Shown: positions 55,270 through 64,000 of the stretch, piece by piece
Layout of the letters: every line of letters starts with the position of its first letter
How positions within the stretch are numbered: the stretch's first letter is position 1
Source: Sweltsa coloradensis
Taxonomy: Eukaryota > Arthropoda > Insecta > Plecoptera > Chloroperlidae
DNA: 64,000 nt
Assembly: GCA_024449915.1 (NCBI GenBank)
Contig: JAMZAV010001846.1
Location: 177,708 to 241,707 of the forward strand
Direction of reading: 5' to 3'
Notes under the pieces: model-generated
What the model was told of the DNA's origin: nothing
Database searches by the model: none
What the model saw: only the letters and a program-made list of their open reading frames with translations
Program-made: the position numbers and the translations under genes

Positions 55270-57700
55270 CTTGTTGTTTTATAATATTGACCGGTTAACT
55301 ACAGAGAGAGCGTAATGGATGCGGCTACCATAACTGAGAGACAAATGATGAAAATCAATGCTCTACAACGTGTACAGAAACCAATAGGAGGAAATTAGAT
55401 CCTTCACATGTCGTTCATAATTTATCTGATTGCCCGATTGATGAAGTTACCACTGCAGTGTTAGCTTAGGGTTTCAATTTTTCGGTGGCCCCAGTCATAT
55501 GCCGGTGGAAGACATCATATGTGGAGTAGAATCTACTGTTATGGGTTTTCCAGATGAGGAAGCAGAGCAGGTGCGGCAAGATGTTGCGAAGGTCCTCCGT
55601 AAGGCCAAGCCTCCCACTAGGAATATCCCAGCCTCTGAGCTACGTGCCCTTAAGGAGTTGAAGAAAAATACTAGCATCATAGTTCTGCCAGCAGATAAGG
55701 GGAATGCCACCGTCATACTCAACAGCTCTGATTTTTAAGACAAGATGTTAGCCCTACTTGAAGATAAGGCATATAAAGCTACCCCCAGAGATCCGACTAC
55801 TTACCTAGAAAAGACAACTAGGAGCCTTATACTTTTCTCTAATATTGACCCTGAAGCACAGAAATTTCTCATTCCTAGGGAGAAGTCCTCTCGTATTCCA
55901 AAACTGTATGGGTTGCCCAAAATCCACAAACCCGGAGCCATAGTGAGCGCAGTAGGGTCACCCACACAAGCTCTGGCCAGATATGTCGCTAAGAGGTTCC
56001 AACCTTACTCGGAGGATGCTGCGTCCTATGTGAAAAACTCCTCTCACCTGATCCAGCTGATCAAAGAATGGAAGGTTCGCCCTGGGGACATATTGGTTAG
56101 TTTTGATGTGGTTTCCCTATTTACCAACATACCTGTAAAGGAGGCCCTTGTTACTATTGAAGAAAGCTATGGCATACCGAAGGACATCATGAAGTTAGCA
56201 AGGCATTGCATGTCTTCTACATACTTTATTTATGAAAACAAGTTTTATAAGCAAGTGAAGGGAGCTCCAATGGCTCCCCGCACACCAGCTATTGCCAACT
56301 TTTCGAGAGATTTTGAGAAAAAGGCCCCTACGCAGTCCTAAAAAAACCATCTTCTTGGATACGAATGGGGACGACGTCTATGCTTTTTGGCCCCATGGTG
56401 TGGAAAAAGTTGAATTTTTTTTTTCTTGCTATCTAAATAGTACCATTCGAAATTCAGTTCACCATGGAAGTAGAATCCAACGACTCATTTGTTTTTTCTC
56501 GATTTATTGATAATAAAGAATTTTTATGGCATTTTGGGGCCCAAAACAGTCTATAAAAAAACCCCACCACACCAACCGGTACTGAAGCTGCTTCCCCCCA
56601 CCGTCCTTCACAGTTTTTTTCAGTGGTTAACATCTGTCACCCGGTCCAGGAACCTTACTGACAAACCACCAAGAGGGGAAATTTGACAAGCTCCGTGAAG
56701 CTCTACACTCAATGGTTACTTGGACCGAGACAAAACCCAGAGTTTTTAAAACGTGAACTGAAAAAACTAAGGATATACTGAGGACAAGGAGAAACCAGGT
56801 CAAAAGCTTTTTTTCCCGTATGTCAAGGGGTCCCACAGACGTCATAGGTAGAATCCTCAATCGTAAGAACATCAAAAACCATTTTCTCCACTGAAAAAAA
56901 AAACGTCCTTTTGAGAAGTGAAAGGGACCTGTTCTCTGGAAGAAAAGGGGTTTACGGGTTCCCTGTGGCGACTGCGATCAAACGGATGGGCCCAAACAGG
57001 CAACGCATACGTGGGGATAAATGAACATTTAAATGCTGTGAAAACGGGTTGCAAAAAAATCGCCGGGCTCAACATGCTAAAGCTACTGCATGTGAAGATT
57101 TTGACAAAAAAAAAAACATTTGGCCCTGTACAACAGCTCAAGCCACGTATTATCCGGAATCTGGGGAAAATTGAGAAAGACCAAATAACATAAACAAAAG
57201 AGATGATACCAGAGCCTCCCTCTTGCTGGAAACCCCAATCTGCCTCGAAATGTAGCCGTAGACCTATTCAGCCAAATCCCTCAGAGGTGGTGCAAATTCA
57301 GTTTCCCATAATTTCTAAGCAAAAAATAACATTTCAAAAGAAAACCCAATCAGGCCCTATAAAAAGAAGCCGGACAAAAGGTTTTTCACTCCAGTAAGCT
57401 GTGCTATTTTGTTTCTAAATTCCCACATCCTATATATTTTTACGATAGACATCGCCGCCCCGCACCTTTTTTCACGTAGACCTCCGCCCGCTTTTATTTT
57501 TATAAACCTGCTGACCCGCACCTTCACGAGGTATATAAGGGGGCGCTGCGTGTTGCCAACCAGGGGACTCCAACCTCCGTAGAGCAACAGTCAACCTTAA
57601 AAATGTCTGACGTATACAACAAAAACGTCGGTGGACGCCCAGGTTCTCCCGGGTTATCTTTTTTTCGCGCTTTTTTCCCAAGATCCTTTTTTTTTTTCCC
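55270..57700 (+). mobile_element. PLE1, plus copy
   Basis: Frames 55499-55738 and 55745-56341 give the reverse transcriptase N-terminal and palm: TSIIVLPADKGNATVIL, RIPKLYGLPKIHKPG, DILVSFDVVSLFTNIP, KQVKGAPMAPRTPAIAN. A stop (TAA at 55737) separates them. From about 56300 the thumb, GIY-YIG and terminal region are present but riddled with single-base indels relative to the copies at 48462 and 51240. Confidence 0.8.
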
Positions 57701-57704
57701 CATA

Positions 57705-57760
57705 TATATATATAATATTAATATATTTATAATATATATATTTATATATATATGTTTTTG
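57705..57760. repeat. (TA)n microsatellite
   Basis: TA-rich run between PLE1 and PLE4 copies, in the same relative position as the one at 49640-49755. Confidence 0.85.
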
Positions 57761-57769
57761 GATATTTTG

Positions 57770-58720
57770 TCCCATATAAATTTAATGAACATTTTTTTCG
57801 ATTATAACCCACGTTTATTTACATTAGGCCAACGTTTCGAGAAATTTAAATATCTTCTTCAGGGCCAATAAAATTTAATATAAAAAAAAACAAAAAACTA
57901 CATTAATTGTAAATCGAACAAAACGGGAAAAAAAATACAACAAAATATAAACAAAGTAAAAATGCAAAAATGGCGAATTAAAAAAACTCAAAGAATCACG
58001 CAAATTTGACGTTGCAAAAAAGAAGAAAGTCACTACAGTCCTTTATTGCTTTTCGTCAGGATTTTTGACATCTGACGTCGATGATTTATTTGCAACAGAT
58101 CATCTGCAGCAACAACTGGGGCGTTGGTTGTTGGTCCATTGGTTCACACCCAATCTATGGGGGCTGTACATGTTCCCTGAAATTTGCGGGTTTCCCCAAT
58201 TTACAGAAAAACCTTTGGGGCTATCTTGCTGTTTATTAGACTGTGGCTCGTTTATTAATCTCAAGGGGCTTCAGTAACATTCTGGGAAGAAACCCCTAAA
58301 GGGCGGCAGTGATCATGTCAGCCACATGAGGGCTGTAAAACCCAAGGGACAAAAAACCAAAACGCCCCATTTATTTCCGCAGAGATTTTTTGCAAGTAAA
58401 TACATCGACAGTCAGGTGACAAGCCATGACGAAAAGCAATAAGACGGACGTGAGGGGACTTTTTTTCTTTCTTGCAACGTCAAGCTTGCAGTGATTTTTT
58501 GGGTTGTTTTAATTCGCCATATGTGCAGTGATTTCATTTTTTATATTTTGTTGTATTTTTTTTCCCCCATTTTGTTCTGTATTTTAATGAAATGTTTTTT
58601 TCGTTTTTTATATATTAAGTTGTATGGCCCTGAAAAAGAGGGTTTAAATTTTCATCGAAACGTTACCTAATTTAAATAAAGGGCTTTATCCGAAAAACTA
58701 GTTCAAAATAATATTAACAA
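57770..58720. mobile_element. PLE4 copy 2, inverted pair of 3' ends
   Basis: Minus-strand terminal region at 57770-58290 and a plus-strand mirror at about 58385-58700, both matching the PLE4 copy at 49770-50240 with many indels. Confidence 0.7.
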
Positions 58721-59039
58721 GGGCAAGCCCTTTTCCCTTTTACGCGCGGAAAAATTCAAGGGGGACACCCTCATAGAGTGACTAACAACAGGCTATGACA
58801 ACTACCGCCTCTAGGGGCGGGGCGTAGCGCCACCGCAACATTCGCAGTACATAATTCTACGCTGGGTACGCTGCGGTTGCCTAAAAAACTACACCCATGA
58901 AACTGTTCATACCCCACTATTTTCCAATAATAATACCCACCTACGGTACTCATTTTACCGGGTCTGTACTAAAAGGGAAAATTTTAAAAGCCCGTCTCAC
59001 GTTTACAATATTAAATAAAAAAGCCCCATATTTAATAAA
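58721..59039. other. Non-coding, low-quality sequence
   Basis: A GC-richer patch near 58800-58880 (CTAGGGGCGGGGCGTAGCGCC) is present; nothing recognised. Confidence 0.4.
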
Positions 59040-59964
59040 CTAGGAAAACGCTCGTTGGACGCGTTTTTTGAGCGGCACCGGTACGTGCAACACGACCCGA
59101 GTACGACTTTCCCAAATGTTACATACCAATAAGTCTTTTTGGTTTGACCGATTTAGCAAAATTTTTAAAAAGGAGAGAAGGATAAAAACCACCGCCATTA
59201 GAGGACCTTTACATCTTTTTTTGGGAAAACATTTTACTCTTTATTTCTTCTAGGTGGCAGACATATGACCAGAATTCTTTTGCGACTTTTCGTTTCCATG
59301 GTAACGTACTTTTTTTAAATTTATTGCTATCTACACTACTTATCGGATCAAAAATAAAATTAAAAATATTCGGGACCCGGCGGTCATTCTAAATGATTTT
59401 GGCTACCCCAGATTTTTTCGCCGTTTTGTTTAAAAAAAAAACTTTAGATTAATTTTAATGTCTTTATAACTTTTTGAAAAAGATTTTGCACAAAATAATG
59501 GGGTTTAATCGGAAAGAAAATTGCGGATGGTCAAAATTTTAACTCGATCCGAGCCCCGTTGACCGCTATCAGAGCCAAAAAAAACGTGCGACTTTCCGTT
59601 GCCCTGGTAACGGGACTTTTTTTATAATTAATTTCCATTACATATTATCGGATCAAAATAAAAATAAAATTCGGATCGGACGGACATTCTGAAGATTTGG
59701 CCCCCTCAGATTTTTCGCAGTTTAGTTTTAAAAAAAAAAATTTTGATTAACTTTAATGTAACTTTTTTTAAATTTTTGAACGATTTTGCCCAAAACTATA
59801 CAGAACCCGCCCCAGGTGGTATGTACATGTGTGCAAAATTTCAGGTCTCAGAGAAAGGTGCGACCTGTTTCATAGCTAAAAGAAAAAAAAAAACAAAAAA
59901 AACAACAAAAAAAAAAAGACATTCGAGCCATAAGATCAAGTGGGGACGCTCGTTCGCCGCTCAA
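59040..59964 (-). mobile_element. Helentron-like element, family E
   Basis: Left end CTAGGAAAACGCTCGTTGGA with TTTTTTGAGCGGC inside; right end CGTTCGCCGCTCAA. This is the family A layout (subterminal repeat plus AACGC/GCGTT hairpin and CTAG) with a different core word, TTGAGCGGC. Two internal repeats of about 300 bp (from 59275 and 59585) share TTCCATGGTAACG-type and TTATCGGATCAAAA blocks. Confidence 0.55.
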
Positions 59965-60075
59965 TTACCAGTTTTAAAATTTAAAATTTTTTTTTTCCCA
60001 CCTTTTTTTAAATTAAAAATTAAAAGCCCTTCTTCTAAATAAGCTTAGAAAAAAAATTTCAATCGTATTTTTTAA

Positions 60076-60882
60076 TTGGATGAGCGTAGCGGCGAAGCGA
60101 AGATTTCCCTTTTTATACAGAGAAAAAAAAAAGGGGGTGTTTTTTTTTTTTTTTTTTTCTTTTTTCTTTCTTTTTTTTCTGATTTTTTTGGGGTTTTTTT
60201 AACACGATTCCGGGAAACCCATACTCCGATTTCAATGAAAAATTTTTTGGAGACCCTTTGAAATCTCAACTTAGAATGCCCCGTTTTTGAGCGCAATCAG
60301 GAAAATTTTTACATAAAAAAAAAGCAATTTTTCGATTTTTTTTCGATTTTAAAAAATTTCTTCGACTTTTTAAAACCTAAAGTTTATCCGTTGTAATGAT
60401 TTTTTTCACAGAACCTTAATTTTTTGAATTTAAAATATTCGTGTGAAATTTAGGTAATCGAAAAATTTTTTCTCATGAAAATCAAAAATTTTTGTTTTTT
60501 TTTTTTTAAAAAAATTATTTTACTTAAAAACCTAATGCTTATCCTATTTAAAGATTTTTTTACGAACCTTAATTTTATGGGAAATTAAATATTCTGTTAA
60601 ATTTTTCGCAATCAAAAATTATTTCTTTTGCAAATTGCAATTTTACGATTTTTTTTTTTTAAAAAAATTTCGATTAATTAAAAAAATAAGTTAATTTTTT
60701 TATTTTTTTTTAATTTAAATTTTAAAAATAAGGTTTTTTTTATATAATTTAATTTTAAATTTAAAAAAAATCTTCGACTTAGTAAGATTTTTCACAGAAA
60801 AACAGAAAATCCCGTAACACATGGCATCTCAAAGCACCATATACGCTATCCCAAAAACGCGGCGGGACTTTAACTTTTTTAG
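60076..60882 (+). mobile_element. Helentron-like (HINE) family A copy 11, degraded
   Basis: TTGGATGAGCGTAGCGGCGA start, AACGCGGCGGGACTT near the end, final CTAG reduced to TTTAG. Matches copies 1 and 3 with many indels. Confidence 0.6.
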
Positions 60883-61238
60883 TTTAAAATTTGTATGCCC
60901 CTTCTTTCAAACCTCTTTTCCCTCAAGGGATGTTTAAAAAAAAATATAATATCACTTCCTTAGCCTAATCTATCTATCCCCCACAAAAATAAAATTGTAG
61001 TCATTTCAGTTTGATATAAAAATGTATTACCCTAGGAAATTTATTCTTCAAAACCTTTTACTTGGTTTTTTAATGCATTTTGTTTTTCCCATTTTGTATT
61101 ATGGTGTGTATTTTTTTATTAATTTGTTTTTACCATAACTGCCTTCAATGTTGTCCCTATGTGCAATGTACGTATCATGGACTGCAATTTTTTTTTTTTT
61201 TTTTTTATTTATTTATTTTAAGTCACCTATTCATTAAA
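60883..61238. other. Non-coding
   Basis: AT-rich; ends in a T/TTTA run before the next element. Confidence 0.45.
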
Positions 61239-62009
61239 CTAGGAAAACGCTTAAGTCCCCCCGCGTTTTTGGAGAGCGTAATTTGGGGCATTGAGCTGCC
61301 ATGTGTGAGCGGTTTTCTGTTGTTTTGTGAAAAAATCATTTCAATTGAAATTTTTTTAAAAAATTAAAATTTAAAATTTAAAAAAATTAACTTTTTTTTT
61401 AATTTTTTTAAATTCGTAATTTTTAAAAAAGGGAAAAAAACGAATATTGAAACTTTCATAAGAAATAAATTCGATTGGCACAAAAATTAACACGAATAGT
61501 TAATTTAATTTTAAAAAAAGGTTTTATAAAAAATCATACAAAAGGATAAAACATGTAGGGTTATAATCCCGTAGCTGTTTCGAACTTAACGTTTTAAAAA
61601 AAAAAAAAACCCCAAAATTTCAATATTTATGAGAAAAAAAGTTTTATTGTGCTCAAATTTTACCCGAATATCTTAAATTTATAAAAATAAAGGTTCTGTG
61701 AAAAAATCATTAAAATCGATTAAAGCATATAGGTGTTTTTAAGTCAAAAAATTTTTTAAAAATCGAAAAAATTAACATTGCGATTTTCATGAGAAAAATT
61801 TTTTGATTTCGCTCAAAACGTGGCAGTTCTAAGTTCGAGATTTTGAAGGTCTCATAAAATTTCATCGCAATTTGGGGTATCGTTAGCCAAACTGTTAACA
61901 AAAAAACACAAAATACGAAAAAAAAAAAAGAAAAAAAAAAAATTCCGGATTTTTTTCTCCAGTGTAGTGAAATGGAATCTTCGTTTTCCCCCCCCCTACG
62001 CTCATCCAA
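61239..62009 (-). mobile_element. Helentron-like (HINE) family A copy 12, degraded
   Basis: CTAGGAAAACGCTTAAGTCC at left, TTTTTGGAGAGCGTAATT subterminal repeat (with losses), CTACGCTCATCCAA at right. Confidence 0.62.
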
Positions 62010-62119
62010 AAAAATGATTTTCAAAGGTGGGCAACTAAATAAAACTAAATTTAATAGATCGGGTCAAAAATGAACTTATTTAAAAAAAAAATAATATAAA
62101 TCAAAACAATGCATTAAAA

Positions 62120-62595
62120 AACAACAATTTTGAGCCGCTTTGCGAAAAATTTTTTTAGTCGCGTTGAGGATGAGCTTTTTTTTGTTTTTAGTAGCGTGGG
62201 CTCCTACTTTTTCAAGCTCCATTTCAAAATTTTTTGTTAAATTAGGGTAATTTTTATAAATTAGTTAATTTCATGGTAATTTGAATATCAAATTCGTAGA
62301 CCCGAAGATTTCTTTATGAACGATTTAGGTGATTTGTCAAGTTTCAATAGTTACTTGTCAAATTATTGTTATTCACCTTAAAAAACTCATAATAAAATCT
62401 TATTTCTTTTGGAAATTTTGGAATTTTTCAACTTTTTTTTTCAAAAGGTACTACATCACCAAAACCCTTTAAGTCCATGTAAAAAAATGAACGTTTTTAG
62501 CCCCAACCATTTGGTCAGACCGTCAAAAACGGCCCTAATTTTTTGGGGGGGCACGGGTCAGTGAAAAAAAGTCTTTGCTTCGCTTCCCCCAAATT
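62120..62595 (-). mobile_element. Possible Helentron-like family A'' remnant
   Basis: GTCGCGTTGAGGATGAGC at the left and CTTTGCTTCGCTTCCCCC at the right resemble degraded ends; the centre (62390-62540) matches the 33640-33960 repeats in reverse. Confidence 0.4.
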
Positions 62596-62639
62596 TAAAG
62601 AAAAAGGGTATTAAAATTTAAAATTTTTTGTTTAAAGAA

Positions 62640-62760
62640 TCAAATATAAAAAAATGGTGTGAAAAAAAGAAAGAAAAGAGAAAAAAAAAAAAAAGGAAAA
62701 AAAAAAAGAGAAAGAAAAAAAGAAAAAAAAAAAACTTAAAAAAAAAAACGGAAAAAAAAG
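62640..62760. repeat. A/GAAA low-complexity tract
   Basis: About 120 bp, nearly purine-only, upstream of the exon remnants. Confidence 0.85.
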
Positions 62761-62794
62761 ATTTATAATTTTTTTAATGTAAAAAAATTTACTG

Positions 62795-62899
62795 TCCCGT
62801 TTTTTGGAGATGGGGACTAGTGCTGACAGACTGTCCCCCGACGTCTCACCGTTTCTTGGAGATGGGCACTAGTGGACACGATGTCCACACCTGTCTCAC
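62795..62899 (-). repeat. Two extra copies of the carbonic anhydrase 2 exon end and donor
   Basis: Reading on the minus strand, the exon end (ACTAGTGCCCATCTCCAAGA then GTGAGAC) is followed by two further units of about 50 bp containing the same coding block and donor, the last degraded. Confidence 0.75.
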
Positions 62900-63106
62900 C
62901 GTTTTTTGGAGGGGGCACTAGGTGACACGATGTCCACACGACTGTCTCGGTGCAGTCCGATGGTGGGGGAGCCGGGGTACGGTAAACATGAGAGGCGCTG
63001 GGCAGCAGCGATGCGGGGCAAGGTCTATCTTGACCGGGACATTCAGTTTTTTGTCCACCTTTTCCAGGCGCGTCAGCGGCGAGGTCCTTATTGTCCCGGT
63101 CGATTC
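62900..63106 (-). CDS. Carbonic anhydrase 2, penultimate exon (error-rich)
   Basis: Matches the 225-nt TTPGC exon of gene 1: acceptor TTTTTCTGCCCTAG, start EST, then KVDKK, CTGGGCAGCGCC..-type LLPS region, CTETVVW and an SKKR-like end before GTGAGAC. Several single-base losses break the frame (about 207 nt instead of 225), consistent with the poor sequence quality of this end or with a pseudogene. Same strand and phase as the terminal exon at 25646, so the simplest reading is one gene with a long intron between them. Upstream exons would lie beyond the window. Confidence 0.65.
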
Positions 63107-64000
63107 CTAGGGCAGAAAAACTGGGCGTATAATATGAGTAAGCCTACTTTAAAACGACCGTTACAGGGAACTTTAGCCTTCCGAGCATGTTATTAGGGGG
63201 GTAGTCGGGTTTGAGCCTTTCCCCCGATAATGTCGTGTAAGGTTCGAAGGCCTACCATCAAAATTAGCCGGGGTCTAGGCAATCATCTAGCCCCATCACT
63301 TTCCCCACAAGTTTTACTAGTTATTGAACTGAGTGAAGAGGACAGATTTTCTGTGTTGTTGAAACCAACTATTACGAAAATTGTGACCGATTGAAATATG
63401 CATTCAAAACTCTAAGAGGTTGCTGCGTGTAAGTTTTTTGTCAAAAATGTGACCACAGTAGAGATGGAAATTGCCATAACTCCCTCTAGGGAGGCCTACC
63501 TGTATGATAGTGTTACAAAACCCCCTTGAAGAGAATCCCTATGACACCCCCCCTGGTTTCTTTGCAACGCCCTGCAATCCTGGCGATGCTTTCCGTAGTG
63601 CACAGGGCATTCAAGGGGGTACCTGGGGGCATTAAGAGTATAGCAATCACTTCACAAGTACTGGCACGTCTTTTTAAAAATGCGTGGTTTAAACTAAAAG
63701 AAATCTAAAAAAACAAGACATGGAAGCCATTTTGAGCCCAAAAGATATCTCCAAAAGTTTGACTGGGGTGGACGATCGTTTTCTAAGTTTTTACTGGAAT
63801 TTATTTCCCATCAAAATTTTTAAAGTTTTTTTCGGTTTAAATTCTCATCGAAATGCCTTTTCAGTCAAGAGTAGCTTGTACAATTAAAAACTTTTAAATT
63901 CAAATCAATGAAATAAATACCAAATTTGGAGGGCACAGACATTTTAGATTCGAAGGGCGCACGAGACTTTGTTTCCCAAAAAGGGTTTTTTTTTTAATTT
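63107..64000. other. Carbonic anhydrase 2 upstream intron or flank
   Basis: No further exon recognised; sequence is error-rich and AT-rich. Confidence 0.4.

Overview
This is eukaryotic, AT-rich, intron-bearing animal DNA, most probably from an insect or other arthropod. The evidence is multi-exon alpha-carbonic anhydrase genes, an intronless HEXIM (P-TEFb inhibitor) gene, a U1 snRNA-like locus closest in style to arthropod U1, and a dense load of arthropod-style transposable elements (Penelope-like elements, hAT MITEs, Helitron/Helentron-like elements, a CR1/Jockey-type LINE). The palindrome TAGGCCTA recurs throughout. No prokaryotic or viral gene organisation is present. The species cannot be named from sequence alone.

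Layout. 0-10 kb: repeat-dominated intergenic DNA. It holds a 450-bp hAT MITE with an exact 8-bp target duplication, a three-level nest (a Helentron-like element inside a hAT MITE inside a hAT transposase fragment), a Helitron-like end joined to a 280-bp satellite, and other inverted-repeat elements. 10.3-11.5 kb: HEXIM on the minus strand with a poly(A) signal. 12.0-12.9 kb: an inverted-repeat element plus two tiny perfect palindromes, each flanked by an exact 8-bp direct repeat. 15.99-23.3 kb: alpha-carbonic anhydrase gene 1 (minus), six coding exons assembled here, first (ATG) exon not found. 25.6 kb: last exon of a second carbonic anhydrase; its penultimate exon is at 62.9-63.1 kb, so about 37 kb of repeats probably lie in one intron. 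26.6-40 kb: at least ten copies of a Helentron-like (HINE) family, a second family with GACA microsatellites, a U1 snRNA-like sequence at 32.34-32.5 kb, a second satellite array (35.8-37.95 kb) and a near-perfect 0.5-kb palindrome (38.29-38.8 kb). 40.2-58.7 kb: a nest of five Penelope-like element families, mostly as inverted pairs bounded by TA microsatellites, with hammerhead-ribozyme-like motifs, one interrupted by a LINE. 59-62.6 kb: more Helentron-like copies. From about 56.3 kb onward the sequence looks error-rich (scattered indels, stretched homopolymers), which degrades every copy there.

The host genes do not form a functional unit. The two carbonic anhydrases are tandem paralogues on the same strand, both with hydrophobic C-terminal tails suggesting GPI-anchored ectoenzymes. 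HEXIM is a transcription-elongation regulator. Everything else is mobile DNA or unannotated non-coding sequence.
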